From UMGS1696 sp964457685 (GTDB lineage: Bacteria; Bacillota; Clostridia; Oscillospirales; CAG-272), in NCBI GenBank assembly GCA_964457685.1, contig CAYWFS010000005.1, positions 1 to 62,206 of the forward strand: a stretch of DNA of 62,206 nucleotides, in the 5' to 3' direction. Under the pieces are notes generated by a model. The model saw only the letters and a program-made list of their open reading frames with translations. It did no database searches and was not told where the DNA came from. The position numbers were made by a program, and so were the translations under genes. This document shows positions 33,688 through 43,655 of the stretch, piece after piece. The stretch's first letter is position 1. Every line of letters begins with the position of its first letter.

Positions 33688-35574
33688 TCAGCTTTTTCTG
33701 AGATTTTCCTTGTTGTACTGGAGCATATAAAGCTCATAATATCTTCCGCGTTTTGCAAGAAGCTCATCGTGGTTTCCTTCTTCGAGAATTTCGCCGTGAG
33801 ACATTACGATTATCTTATCGGCGTGCTGAATGGTCGAGAGACGATGTGCAACAATAAGCATGGTTCCGATATTCATCATTTTGGAAAGTGAATCCTGAAT
33901 GAGAAGCTCGGTTTCAGTGTCGATATTTGCGGTGGCTTCGTCAAGTATCATTACTTCGGGTCGCTGTACTATCGTTCTTGCGAATGAGAGAAGCTGTCTC
34001 TGACCTGCGGAGAAGTTGTTTCCTCTTTCACGAACCTCTTCGTCAAGACCTGCGGAAAGCTTTGATATGAACTTGTCTGCGTTTACCTCACGGCAAGCTT
34101 CCATTATTTCAGCGTCCGAAACATCGTCACGGCGGAGAAGAATGTTACTTCTTATAGTTCCCGAGAAAAGGAATACATCCTGTAGCATCTGACCGAAATG
34201 ACGGCGGAGAGAGCTTATCTTGAATTTCTTTATGTCGATACCGTCAATGAGAATCTGTCCCTTTTGAATATCGTAGTTGCGGCATATGAGAGAGAGAATC
34301 GTTGTTTTACCGGAGCCTGTGGAACCTACAAAAGCAACTGTCTCCTTTGCGTTTACCTTAAACGATACATCCTTAAGCACCCATTCGCCGGGATTGTACG
34401 CAAACCATACGTTTTTAAATTCAATATCGCCGTTTATATGCTCGATGTCAATAGCGTCATCTTCGTCAACCACATCGGGAGTTATCGCAAAGATTGTGAA
34501 TATCTTTTCTGCGGAGGCAAGAGCGGACTGTAACCAGTTGAACTGCTCTGCAAGGCTCTGAATCGGGTTGAAGAACTTTGAAATGTACATATAGAATGTA
34601 ACAAGAGTACCGCTTGTGATGGTCTGACCGAGGAAAGATGTGTCCTTGATATATCCTCTGCCGCAGAGATAGAGAAGACACATGACGGAGGAGATATAAA
34701 GCATATATACAAGAGGACGGAATATACCGAAGACGAATATCTGCTTCTGCTTTGCACTTCCGAGCTTGCGGTTCTTTTCTTCAAAGCATTCCTTTTTGTA
34801 TTCCTCACGGTTGAACACCTGAATAATTTTCATTCCCGAAAGATGCTCTGAAAGATATGTATTTATATCTGTGGAAGCGTCCTTAACTTCACGGTAAGCC
34901 TTTCTGGAGAACTTACGGAAGATAACGGTAAAGAGTACGATAAACGGCACGAAGCAAAGAACCATAAGAGTAAGCTCATAGTTCAGACAGAGCATGGCAC
35001 AAAGTACGCCGATTATGACGAAAGTGTTCTTCACAAGGTTTACTATAATATTTGTAAACATCATGGAGATTGCGTCTGTGTCGTTGGTTACTCTTGTTAC
35101 AAGCTTTCCGACGGGGATGGAGTTCTGCTGTGCGTGTGAAAGAGACTCAATATGCTCAAACAAATCGAGACGAACTGCGGAGACTATCTTCTGACCCGTC
35201 TTTTGAAGAACGATCGCCTGAATATATGTGCAAACAAGAGAAACGATGAGTATTCCCGCATATACCGCAACATACGAGAACAGCAGACTCATTTCAAAGT
35301 CGTTTTTGATTATCTCCTCGATTTTACCGATAAGCAGGGGAGAAACTATATCGTATGCAATCGAGAACATCATAATGAAAAGGACTGCAACGAAGTTTTT
35401 GGTGTAGGGCTTTGCGTATTTCAAAAGAGACGCTATTATTTCGGAGTCCTTCATTGTTCTGTCGAAGCCGATAGCCTCTTTTTTGTCCTTTATCGAAAGG
35501 TATGCGATAATAAATATTACCGATATTGCTCCGATAAAAGCACCGACTATAAGTAAGGGATAAAATTCTCTCAT
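33688..35574 (-). CDS. ABC exporter half-transporter, canonical ATP site
   Basis: This 628-residue half-transporter has six membrane helices (about 5-330) and a C-terminal nucleotide-binding domain: Walker A GSTGSGKTT, signature FSAGQRQLLSFAR and Walker B VMILDEATANID with the catalytic Glu. Its ATG overlaps the TGA of the preceding partner (TGATG), so both are made together. The non-consensus FSAGQ signature pairs across the dimer with the partner's degenerate site, the known pattern of heterodimeric exporters such as BmrCD or TM287/288. Cargo is likely a drug, lipid or peptide, but is not shown here. Confidence 0.9.
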   Translation of the reverse strand: MREFYPLLIVGAFIGAISVIFIIAYLSIKDKKEAIGFDRTMKDSEIIASLLKYAKPYTKNFVAVLFIMMFSIAYDIVSPLLIGKIEEIIKNDFEMSLLFSYVAVYAGILIVSLVCTYIQAIVLQKTGQKIVSAVRLDLFEHIESLSHAQQNSIPVGKLVTRVTNDTDAISMMFTNIIVNLVKNTFVIIGVLCAMLCLNYELTLMVLCFVPFIVLFTVIFRKFSRKAYREVKDASTDINTYLSEHLSGMKIIQVFNREEYKKECFEEKNRKLGSAKQKQIFVFGIFRPLVYMLYISSVMCLLYLCGRGYIKDTSFLGQTITSGTLVTFYMYISKFFNPIQSLAEQFNWLQSALASAEKIFTIFAITPDVVDEDDAIDIEHINGDIEFKNVWFAYNPGEWVLKDVSFKVNAKETVAFVGSTGSGKTTILSLICRNYDIQKGQILIDGIDIKKFKISSLRRHFGQMLQDVFLFSGTIRSNILLRRDDVSDAEIMEACREVNADKFISKLSAGLDEEVRERGNNFSAGQRQLLSFARTIVQRPEVMILDEATANIDTETELLIQDSLSKMMNIGTMLIVAHRLSTIQHADKIIVMSHGEILEEGNHDELLAKRGRYYELYMLQYNKENLRKS

Positions 35575-37355
35575 CAGTCGTTTACCTCCTTTTCTTCATC
35601 CAAACGCTGAAGCTCTACCATTTTATGGTACTCACGATTTGTTTCGTAAAGCTCGTTGTGTGTGCCGACAGCCGCTATTTTGCCATCGCTTATAAAGACT
35701 ACCTTGTCCATTTTCTCAACCGCAGTGACTCTGTGTGCGATAAGGAGAGTTGTCTTTCCCTTGCGTGTTTGTCTGAGATTGTCGAGAATTTTCTTTTCCG
35801 TATTTGTGTCAACCGCAGATACAGAGTCGTCAAGGATAAGTATCGGTGCGTTTTTGATTATAGCTCTTGCAATGGAAATTCTCTGCTTCTGACCGCCCGA
35901 TACCGTAACACCACGCTCACCGAGTATCGTTTCATATCCGTCGGCAAAATCGGTTATGTTTTCGTGTACGTCCGAGATTACGGCGGCATTTTCAACAGCT
36001 TCATGCTTTATTGAAGTGTCGGCAAAGGTGATGTTGTTTTCGATAGTGTCGGAGAAGAGGAAGTTGTCCTGCGGAACATATGCGATGGATGAGCGAATAT
36101 CCTTGATCTTCATTTCGTTTACGTCTGTTCCGTCAATGAAAAGTGTACCATCCTCTACGTTGTAGGTTCTGAGAAGAAGATCGACAAGTGTGGTCTTTCC
36201 CGAACCCGTAGCACCGATAATACCGATGTTTTCGCCGGCTTTAATACTCAGACAAATATCGTCAAGTGCATTGAAATCCGCAAAAGGATAACGGAAAGAG
36301 AGGTGTCTGTATTCGATGTCTCCCTTTAAGCTTTCGATGTGACGTGCCTTTTCACTGTCAACAACCTCGGGCTGTGCATCGAGAAGTGTTCCGATTCTGT
36401 CAAGGGAAGCTTTACCTCTGGAGTGCATTTCAATGAGCTGTGATATAGCCATGATAGGCCAAACTATGGAGGTGAAATAGCCGATAAACTCAATAAGCTC
36501 ACCTGCGTTGAAAATATCGCTGTGAACAAGGTATCCGCCGTAGCCGAGAATAACGCAAATTATAGATTCGACAAAAAGGGTGACGAATATATTAAGGAAA
36601 GTCGAGACCTTGGTGTATTCTACGTTTGCGTCCTCGTTTTCGCTGTTGAGCTTGCGGAATGCCATAAGCTCTGCGGTTTCACGAACGAATGCTTTGATTA
36701 CGGAAATACCGGAAAAGCTTTCCTGCGAAAAATCCGAAAGATTTGAAAATGCCGCCTGACGTGTTTCCCATTTTTTCTGCATGGTCTTTCCGACAACGGT
36801 ACCGACACTGAGAAGAAGCACCATGGGGATAAGAGAAAGCAGTGTGAGCATATGGTTCATTTTCCACATCTTCCACATTGAGAGAACGCCGAGAAGAAGT
36901 GCATCGAAGAACATGAGAACACCGTCTCCGAAGCATTCCTGAACGGTTTGGAGGTCGTTTGTGAATCTTGACATAAGATCGCCGACCTTGTTTGTCTGAT
37001 AGAAGGAGACAGAAAGATCCTTGCATCTGTCAAACATACGACTTCTGAGATCTGTCTCGACACGGATGGCAGAACCGAAGAAGCAAATTCTCCACAAAAA
37101 TCTGCCGAATACCATGGCGATTATGACGAATATCATCGGACGGCATACTTCATCGAGAAGAAAGGTCATGTCGAAATCACGAACAGTGCCGTCTGAAAGT
37201 GTAACTATCCCGTCGTTAAGTCCGTTTACCACGGTTTTGTAAAGCTCGGGGATGATGAGCTGGAAGTAGTCTACCATAACAAGTGCAAGGATTCCAAGCA
37301 GCAGTATGGCACCGTACTTCAGGTAATATTTGTTCAGATGTTTTCCGAAAAGCAA
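35574..37355 (-). CDS. ABC exporter half-transporter, degenerate ATP site
   Basis: This 593-residue partner has six membrane helices followed by a nucleotide-binding domain: Walker A GATGSGKTT, signature VSGGQKQRISIAR and Walker B ILILDDSVSAVD. The residue after Walker B is Asp instead of the catalytic Glu, so this protein contributes the non-catalytic site. The start is TTG at 37355, seven bases after AAGGAGG (37362-37369 region); a longer in-frame TTG at 37400 lies upstream of that ribosome site and is rejected. It is first in a two-gene operon. Confidence 0.9.
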   Translation of the reverse strand: MLFGKHLNKYYLKYGAILLLGILALVMVDYFQLIIPELYKTVVNGLNDGIVTLSDGTVRDFDMTFLLDEVCRPMIFVIIAMVFGRFLWRICFFGSAIRVETDLRSRMFDRCKDLSVSFYQTNKVGDLMSRFTNDLQTVQECFGDGVLMFFDALLLGVLSMWKMWKMNHMLTLLSLIPMVLLLSVGTVVGKTMQKKWETRQAAFSNLSDFSQESFSGISVIKAFVRETAELMAFRKLNSENEDANVEYTKVSTFLNIFVTLFVESIICVILGYGGYLVHSDIFNAGELIEFIGYFTSIVWPIMAISQLIEMHSRGKASLDRIGTLLDAQPEVVDSEKARHIESLKGDIEYRHLSFRYPFADFNALDDICLSIKAGENIGIIGATGSGKTTLVDLLLRTYNVEDGTLFIDGTDVNEMKIKDIRSSIAYVPQDNFLFSDTIENNITFADTSIKHEAVENAAVISDVHENITDFADGYETILGERGVTVSGGQKQRISIARAIIKNAPILILDDSVSAVDTNTEKKILDNLRQTRKGKTTLLIAHRVTAVEKMDKVVFISDGKIAAVGTHNELYETNREYHKMVELQRLDEEKEVND

Positions 37356-37406
37356 AATCGCTCCTCCTTGTTTATGCAAATAATTAAAAAATCCGTACAA
37401 TATTAA

Positions 37407-37435
37407 ATAATAGCATAAGAGTGATGAAAAATCAA
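37407..37435 (-). promoter_or_regulatory. promoter of the heterodimeric ABC exporter operon
   Basis: TTGATT (37430-37435) and TATTAT (37407-37412) on the minus strand are 17 bases apart, 51 bases before the TTG start. Confidence 0.75.
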
Positions 37436-37532
37436 TAGATATAGAAATAAATTATATAATAATAAGGAATTATTTGAGCGTTTGAAACGAAAAAGTTTGT
37501 ATGACATAAATCTCTCGGAAAACGTCGCCTCA

Positions 37533-37561
37533 TTGACAATTCAGGCGGTGTATGCTATAAT
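37533..37561 (+). promoter_or_regulatory. consensus promoter of the Dlt-like operon
   Basis: TTGACA (37533-37538), 17 bases, TATAAT (37556-37561): both hexamers are perfect. The first gene starts 42 bases downstream. Confidence 0.9.
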
Positions 37562-37602
37562 AACTTGTAATAATGCGATGTTATCTGAATGAGGGGAAAA
37601 CT

Positions 37603-39132
37603 ATGTATCAGCTGAATAATGCCGCCGAATATCTCGTAAAAACCGCGGCTCGAATCCCGAATAAGCTTGCCTTTGCCGATGACGGTCGAGGATATACGTT
37701 CGGTGAACTGCTTGCGGCTTCAATGAGTGCGGGTGAGCAAATATATCGTGAAGTCGAAGGAATAAGAAAGCGTATTGCCGTTATCGTGGACAGAAGTGCC
37801 GTGTCGCTTGTCGGTTGCTTCGGGGTGCTTTTTGCCGGCTCCTGCTATGTTCCGATAGACAACAAAATGCCTGAAGACAGAATGAACGATATACTCTCTC
37901 AGATAGAGCCGTCGGCAGTTCTGTATTCGCTGAAGGACAAAAAAACCGCGGCAAAGCTTGAGGGAAAATATAAAACTCTTCTTATCGAGGAAATATCCGA
38001 AAAGCCTTATGACCCGTTTTTGTGGGATAAAATATCGGCAGAGGTTCTCGATATCGACCCGGCTTATATGATATTTACATCAGGCTCTACAGGAAAGCCG
38101 AAAGGTATACTTATCTCCCACAGAAGCCTTATAGATTTTACGGAATGGATGGCGGAGACTACGGAAATTACCGAAGACAGTGTACTCGGAAATCAGGCAC
38201 CGTTCTATTTTGACCTCTCGGTAAAGGATATATATCAGACTCTCAGAAACGGCTGTACGACCTACATCATCGCAAAGAAGCTGTTTATGTTCCCGACACT
38301 GCTTGTTGATTATCTGAACGAACATGAGGTGAACACTCTTATTTGGGCTACATCTGCGTTCAGAATGGTTGCGGATTCGGGAATATTCGAGAAAAAACAG
38401 CCGAGCAGCATAAGAAAAGCGATTCTCGGCGGTGAAGCTTTACAGGCAAAGCACGTCAATAAATGGAAAAAAGCAGTTCCGAATATCAACGTGATAAATC
38501 TCTACGGACCTACAGAGGTAACCGTTGACTGTACATACTATAAGCTTGAGCGTGATTTTGAAGACGGTGAGCCGATTCCGATCGGAAAAGCCTGCAAAAA
38601 CATGGAGGTTATCCTGCTTGACGATGAACTGAGACCGGTAGAAGACGGAGAAGCAGGGGAAATATGCGTGCGTGGAATAGGACTTGCTCTCGGATATTTC
38701 GGAGACAGCGAGAAAACCGAAAAAGCATTCATACAAAACCCAATGAATCCGTACTATCCCGATAAGCTGTATCGCACGGGAGATATTGCAAAAAGACTGC
38801 CCGACGGAAATCTCGTGTTCCTCTCACGTCGAGACAATCAGATAAAGCACATGGGTTATCGCATTGAGCTTGGGGAAATAGAAAACGCACTGTCGGCTGT
38901 CAGCGGTGTAGGAGACGCTATTTGCTTCTTTGATTCCGATGATGACGCTATCGTATGTTGCTGTGCATCTTCTCTTGATCAAACAGAGCTTGCGGTAAGT
39001 CTAAAGGACAAGGTTCCGCGTTATATGCTTCCGAATGTTTGGAGAATATACGACAGACTTCCGATAAATGCGAACGGAAAGATTGACCGCCCACGTCTCA
39101 AGGAAAGCTACTTCAATGAAAAAAATAAATGA
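37603..39132 (+). CDS. dltA: DltA-like amino acid adenylating ligase
   Basis: DltA activates D-alanine as an adenylate and loads it on the carrier protein DltC for decoration of teichoic acids. The 509 residues show the adenylation motifs TSGSTGKPKGILISHRSL (P-loop), NLYGPTEVTVDCTYY, YRTGDIAKRLPDGNL and the C-terminal lysine in NANGKIDRPRLK. Similarity to DltA is clear in the FTEWM segment after the P-loop. The ATG at 37603 follows GAGGGG; a longer frame starting at 37573 has no such site. It heads a five-gene operon. D-Ala is the best guess for the substrate, but another amino or hydroxy acid is possible. Confidence 0.85.
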   Translation: MYQLNNAAEYLVKTAARIPNKLAFADDGRGYTFGELLAASMSAGEQIYREVEGIRKRIAVIVDRSAVSLVGCFGVLFAGSCYVPIDNKMPEDRMNDILSQIEPSAVLYSLKDKKTAAKLEGKYKTLLIEEISEKPYDPFLWDKISAEVLDIDPAYMIFTSGSTGKPKGILISHRSLIDFTEWMAETTEITEDSVLGNQAPFYFDLSVKDIYQTLRNGCTTYIIAKKLFMFPTLLVDYLNEHEVNTLIWATSAFRMVADSGIFEKKQPSSIRKAILGGEALQAKHVNKWKKAVPNINVINLYGPTEVTVDCTYYKLERDFEDGEPIPIGKACKNMEVILLDDELRPVEDGEAGEICVRGIGLALGYFGDSEKTEKAFIQNPMNPYYPDKLYRTGDIAKRLPDGNLVFLSRRDNQIKHMGYRIELGEIENALSAVSGVGDAICFFDSDDDAIVCCCASSLDQTELAVSLKDKVPRYMLPNVWRIYDRLPINANGKIDRPRLKESYFNEKNK

Positions 39133-39901
39133 TATATCGGAGCTGACCTCTCTTGTTAATGCTCATTTCGGCAGGGAATATGCTACAAACTATTTTCTCA
39201 GCCGAGATGAAGCGGAAAAATACATTGCAAACGGAGATATGCTGTTTACCGAGCAAAACGGAAGCCTGTTCATTGTTCGCAGAAAGGGCGAGTTTTCCAC
39301 AATGTATTACTCCGTGAAGATAGGAGATGGAATTAACCTTTCTTTTCTCGATTTATGCCCGTGGTGCTGTACGGTTGTCGAGACTGCTTTCCGAGAAAAA
39401 GATATTGGACTGAAATCAGCGGATGAAGCACTTATAAACGGAGGTGCCGTGCGTGAGTTCTTTAGGAAGAGAATGGCAAGGAAAAGCCCCGAAGACAGCA
39501 TAACGGACACACTTTCCGAGAAAATACATTATGCCGAAGACATAAAATATGTGTACGACCTCATGTATTCGTCATTTTCGCCGCTTACCGGGTGCTTGCC
39601 TACAGAATCGGAGACAAGCGAAGCCGTAAAAGAGAGGGAGATACTTTGTCACGAAAGCGGAGGAATTTTGCATTTCAAAAAGGCAAAGGCTTCATATGAG
39701 CTGAGACATCTTTGCGTTGACGAATGTGCGAGAGGGCAGGGAATAGGTGCGTCTCTTGTTAAGGCATATAACGGAATTGTTCCTAAAAAAAGCGTTGTAT
39801 GGGTGAGAGAGGGTTATACTCCCGCCGAAAAAATATATGAAAACAACGGATATACTGCCGACGGAATGCGTTCCTCGGTACTTATATACAAGAAAGGATA
39901 A
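39116..39901 (+). CDS. GNAT-family acetyltransferase-like protein
   Basis: This 261-residue protein ends in a GNAT domain (about 150-261) with the acetyl-CoA pyrophosphate loop as ARGQGIGASLVKAY. The N-terminal half (about 1-145) is not one I recognise. It is inserted between dltA and the carrier gene, overlapping dltA by 17 bases. I use the ATG at 39116, which has AAGGAAAG 11 bases upstream. It is not part of classical dlt operons. It may modify the activated group, the carrier or the polymer (inference). Confidence 0.78.
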   Translation: MKKINDISELTSLVNAHFGREYATNYFLSRDEAEKYIANGDMLFTEQNGSLFIVRRKGEFSTMYYSVKIGDGINLSFLDLCPWCCTVVETAFREKDIGLKSADEALINGGAVREFFRKRMARKSPEDSITDTLSEKIHYAEDIKYVYDLMYSSFSPLTGCLPTESETSEAVKEREILCHESGGILHFKKAKASYELRHLCVDECARGQGIGASLVKAYNGIVPKKSVVWVREGYTPAEKIYENNGYTADGMRSSVLIYKKG

Positions 39902-39906
39902 CAAAA

Positions 39907-40146
39907 ATGAAAAACGAAAACAAGGAAAAGCTTCTCGAAATACTTACCGACATCTGTCCCGATGTGGATTTTGAAAACGAAACCGAGCTTATAGACGACG
40001 GACTTATCGAGTCCCTCGACATAGTTGCAATAGTTACGGAAATAATGGCGGAGTTTGACGTTGAAATTAACGTAGACGACCTTCTTCCCGAAAACTTTAA
40101 CTCCGTAGACGCTATTCTTGAGCTTATAGAATCAAAGAGAGACTGA
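39907..40146 (+). CDS. dltC: DltC-like acyl/D-alanyl carrier protein
   Basis: This 79-residue acidic four-helix carrier has the phosphopantetheine attachment serine in DDGLIESLDIVAIV (Ser at about residue 36). It would hold the residue activated by the DltA-like ligase and present it to the MBOAT protein. It begins five bases after the GNAT stop, and its stop overlaps the next start (TGATGA). Confidence 0.88.
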   Translation: MKNENKEKLLEILTDICPDVDFENETELIDDGLIESLDIVAIVTEIMAEFDVEINVDDLLPENFNSVDAILELIESKRD

Positions 40147-41729
40147 TGAACTTTATATCGGTATCATTTATCGTATTCCTCGCCGTAACTGTATTTGTGT
40201 ACTATGTAATGCCGAAAAGCATTGCGTGGTGTGCGTTGCTTGCGGCGAGCTGCGTTTTTTATCTGTGGGGCGGAGGATACAAGACGATACTGTATCTTGT
40301 GTTTACCTCACTGCTTACGTTTTTTGCGGGAATACTTCTCGAAAAGCTTAACTCAGAGAAGACGCTTATTCCGAAAAACGAAAAAGAACGGCTTGATGCT
40401 CTGACCAAAAAGAAAAAAGCCGTAGTTGCTGTTGTCTGCGTGATTCTTTTCGGTATGCTCTACATACTTAAATACCTTGATTTCACGCTGAATATAGTAA
40501 ACTCACTTCTTTCCGCTGTAGGAAAAACGGAGACGATTACCGCTCCCTCATTGCTTGTTCCCCTCGGAGTGTCGTTTTACATATTCCAGTCTATCGGATA
40601 TGTTATCGACTGCTACAGAGGAAAATATAAGGCACAGCACAACTATGCAAAGTACGCACTTTTTGTTTCGTTCTTTCCGCAGATAGTGCAGGGACCTATA
40701 TCGAGATATGATGTCCTCGGAGAACAGCTTACAAAAAAAGCTTATCTCGACTGCGATAACCTCCGTGATGGCATACAGCGTATAATGTGGGGATATTTCA
40801 AAAAAATGGTAATTGCAGACCGTGCCGCAGTAGCCGTAACGGCATTTTTTAAGTCCTATGACAGCTACGGAGGTGCGGTGAGTGCGTTTGCGGTGCTTAT
40901 GTATTGCATAAATCTGTACTGCGACTTCTCGGGCGGTATAGATATAACGATAGGTTCGGCAAAGCTGTTTGGAATTACCATGGAAGAAAACTTCGCACGA
41001 CCTATTTTTGCAACCTCTCTTTCGGAATACTGGAGAAGATGGCACATTACACTCGGCGGTTGGATGAGAGACTATGTATTCTATCCTCTCTCCCTATCAA
41101 AGCCGTTCGGTAAGCTCGGAAAATGGTCGAGAAAGAAGATCGGCGGAAAATTCGGAAAAATACTTCCTACAACACTTGCTACGTTTATAATTTACCTGAT
41201 AATAGGCATATGGCACGGTGCTAACTTCCGATACATCGCATACGGCTTTTATAACGGAACAATAATTACGTCTTCCGTTCTTCTTGCCGGAGTATATTCA
41301 AAAGCCAAAAAGAAGCTTAATATAGATTCCGATTCAAAGGGATGGAAAATCTTCTCGATGATAAGAACAGGAGTAATAGTATTTATCGGACGCTATATCA
41401 CACGCTCTCCGAGACTTCTTGTTGCTGTAAAGCTCATAATAAGAAGCGTAAATCCGCTATCACTTCATGTACATGAGCTTTGGGACGGAACGGTGCTTAA
41501 CCTCGGACTTTCTACCTCGGATTACATAGTTATCGCACTGTCTCTTGCGGTTCTTCTTGCGTTTGAGCTTTATGAGGAAATCAAGGGAGAAAGCGTTACT
41601 GCCACCTTAAACAGAAAGAATGGGGGAGTGCAGTTTGCCTTCCTTATTTGCACCGTTCTTATTATACTGTTCTTCGGAATAATGAGAGGCTCATATATAT
41701 CCTCCGAATTTATCTACAAGCAGTATTGA
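40146..41729 (+). CDS. MBOAT-family membrane acyltransferase (DltB/AlgI-like)
   Basis: This 527-residue, multi-spanning protein belongs to the membrane-bound O-acyltransferases. It shows FFPQIVQGPISRYDVL, EYWRRWHITLGGWMRDYVFYPL and the catalytic histidine in IGIWHGANF. MBOATs of this class move an acyl or D-alanyl group from a carrier across the membrane onto a cell-surface polymer. Length and the YWRRWHIT block are AlgI/DltB-like. It sits directly after the carrier gene and before the SGNH-NodB fusion, so it is the transfer step of the system. Confidence 0.9.
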   Translation: MNFISVSFIVFLAVTVFVYYVMPKSIAWCALLAASCVFYLWGGGYKTILYLVFTSLLTFFAGILLEKLNSEKTLIPKNEKERLDALTKKKKAVVAVVCVILFGMLYILKYLDFTLNIVNSLLSAVGKTETITAPSLLVPLGVSFYIFQSIGYVIDCYRGKYKAQHNYAKYALFVSFFPQIVQGPISRYDVLGEQLTKKAYLDCDNLRDGIQRIMWGYFKKMVIADRAAVAVTAFFKSYDSYGGAVSAFAVLMYCINLYCDFSGGIDITIGSAKLFGITMEENFARPIFATSLSEYWRRWHITLGGWMRDYVFYPLSLSKPFGKLGKWSRKKIGGKFGKILPTTLATFIIYLIIGIWHGANFRYIAYGFYNGTIITSSVLLAGVYSKAKKKLNIDSDSKGWKIFSMIRTGVIVFIGRYITRSPRLLVAVKLIIRSVNPLSLHVHELWDGTVLNLGLSTSDYIVIALSLAVLLAFELYEEIKGESVTATLNRKNGGVQFAFLICTVLIILFFGIMRGSYISSEFIYKQY

Positions 41730-41770
41730 TTTATTCGTGAAAATTAAATTTCCGTGAAGGAGTAAATATA

Positions 41771-43594
41771 TTGAATTCAAAAAAATGGCTGGTGATGTTC
41801 GGCTCTACAGTGGCTGTTATACTTGTCCTTATCGGTACGTTCAACTATGTGACAGACCCGTTCGGAGTATTCGGGGATAAGATAATGAACTGGTTCAGCT
41901 ACGATATAACGAACAATCCCCGAACAGCTAAAATATCGTACCTCGATGAGCATTACGAGGAATATGATTCATATATAATCGGTTGCTCGTCAACGTCTTC
42001 CTTTCCGACAGAGGATTTCGGTAAATATCTTGACGCAAATTTCTATAACATGATAATGTACGGTGCGGATATGCTTGACGTTGAGCAGACCGTCTCTTAC
42101 ATGATAGAAAACTACACGGTAAAAAATCTTGTCGTTAACGTGTATATAGACAACGGTGCAGTGTATGACGAAGAATCGAACAAGTACACGCATTCCATGA
42201 TGGCTCGTGTTGACGGCTCAGATCCCCTCGGCTTTTACTCTCGATTCCTTTTTGCCACACCATCATACGGAGTCGCAAAGCTTAAAGCGTATCAGAGCAA
42301 GACATGGCTTTCACAGTATTACAATATATTCGATGAAAAAACGGGAGCATACGATAAACGCAGACGTGATATAGAGCCTATTTCCGACCTCGACAGCTAC
42401 TATACCGCATACCCCGAGTTTACAAACTATCCGCACGGTAATTATCTTCTTCCCGCTGTTGATGAGTGCCTTGAAAGCATGGAAAACATAGTTGCGATGT
42501 GCGATGAAAATGACGTAAATCTCATTGTTGTTACCGCACCCGTGTACTATGAATACATGAACAATTTCTATCCCGAGTCGGTATGTTCTTTCTATACCCG
42601 TCTTGCGGAGGTAGTTGATTTCTGGGATTTTTCGTATTCATCCGTAAGCTTTGAGCCGAGATATTTCTATGACAGAACGCATTTCAGAAACAATGTCGGT
42701 CATATGGCGGCGGCAAGAATATTCGGAGATGACAGCGTGTATATCCCCGATGATTTCGGATACCTTGTTACGGCGGAAAACGCAGAGGAATATTTCGAGA
42801 CTTATTTCGAGGCTGAGGAGCTTAAAGCGGAGGACTATACAAAGGATGTTCCCGTTCTTATGTACCACAATATCGCCGAGGAAGTAAACGATATGACCGT
42901 TACCCCCGAGACGTTCAGAGAGCAGATGGAAGCACTTAAAGCGAACGGCTACACTGCTATAACCCTCGAGGATATGGTGAATTACGTTTATTACGGCGGA
43001 GAACTTCCCGAAAAGCCCGTGCTTATAACTTTCGATGACGGATACTACAGTAACTATGAATATGCTTATCCCGTGCTTGAGGAACTTGAAATGCACGGAG
43101 TAATATTCGCAGTCGGAGTAAGCTTCGGATGTGATACCTATCTCGATACCGATGTGCCGATAACACCGCATTTCGGTGAGGATGAGGCTGTAGAAATGGT
43201 AAGCTCCGGCGTGATTTCCGTGCAGAGTCACACCTACGATATGCACCGCAACGAGACCTACGAGAAGGAAGCACGTCACGATATTACCCCTCTTCCCGGC
43301 GAAAGTGAGGAGGACTACATCGAGACAGTACGCTCCGATCTTGCAAAGTCAAAGGAATTTCTCGAAGGTATCACGGGAGAAGAAGTATATGCACTCTCTT
43401 ATCCGCAGGGAAAGAGAACAGACAATGCCGCAAGAATAGCAGTTGAGGAGGGATATAACGTCACATTCTCAACCGATTGGGGAGTACACCAACTTGTTCG
43501 CGGACTCGGACAGTCACTGTATGCGGTAAAGAGAATGCACGTCTCAAACGATGTAACTCCCGAAAAGCTTATTGAGATGGTATCGGGAAACTGA
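41771..43594 (+). CDS. fusion of DltD/SGNH-like domain and NodB polysaccharide deacetylase
   Basis: This 607-residue protein has an N-terminal membrane anchor (about 6-28) and otherwise lies outside. Residues about 55-330 are SGNH-hydrolase-like, as in DltD or AlgJ/X, with candidate nucleophile serine in IIGCSSTSS (71-77) and the Asp-His pair FYDRTHF (300-304). Residues about 358-600 form a NodB deacetylase with YHNI, the metal/catalytic TFDDGY (420-425) and SVQSHTYDMH (483-492). The start is TTG at 41771, eight bases after AAGGAG. It may both transfer an acyl group and remove N-acetyl groups on the same polymer. I know of no named protein with this pairing. Confidence 0.82.
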   Translation: MNSKKWLVMFGSTVAVILVLIGTFNYVTDPFGVFGDKIMNWFSYDITNNPRTAKISYLDEHYEEYDSYIIGCSSTSSFPTEDFGKYLDANFYNMIMYGADMLDVEQTVSYMIENYTVKNLVVNVYIDNGAVYDEESNKYTHSMMARVDGSDPLGFYSRFLFATPSYGVAKLKAYQSKTWLSQYYNIFDEKTGAYDKRRRDIEPISDLDSYYTAYPEFTNYPHGNYLLPAVDECLESMENIVAMCDENDVNLIVVTAPVYYEYMNNFYPESVCSFYTRLAEVVDFWDFSYSSVSFEPRYFYDRTHFRNNVGHMAAARIFGDDSVYIPDDFGYLVTAENAEEYFETYFEAEELKAEDYTKDVPVLMYHNIAEEVNDMTVTPETFREQMEALKANGYTAITLEDMVNYVYYGGELPEKPVLITFDDGYYSNYEYAYPVLEELEMHGVIFAVGVSFGCDTYLDTDVPITPHFGEDEAVEMVSSGVISVQSHTYDMHRNETYEKEARHDITPLPGESEEDYIETVRSDLAKSKEFLEGITGEEVYALSYPQGKRTDNAARIAVEEGYNVTFSTDWGVHQLVRGLGQSLYAVKRMHVSNDVTPEKLIEMVSGN

Positions 43595-43600
43595 ACAGAT

Positions 43601-43652
43601 AAAAAAACAGCTGAGGTTAACCCTTTAAATCAGGTTAATTACAGCTGTTTTT
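43601..43652. terminator. bidirectional terminator
   Basis: AAAACAGCTG/CAGCTGTTTT encloses a second perfect pair TTAACC/GGTTAA. It has A runs on the left and T runs on the right. It lies between the convergent Dlt-like operon and aroQ. Confidence 0.9.
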
Positions 43653-43655
43653 GTA

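Noticed and set aside
37357..37400. Extending the ABC exporter gene to the TTG at 37400
   Set aside because: A perfect AAGGAGG lies inside that extension and points to the TTG at 37355.
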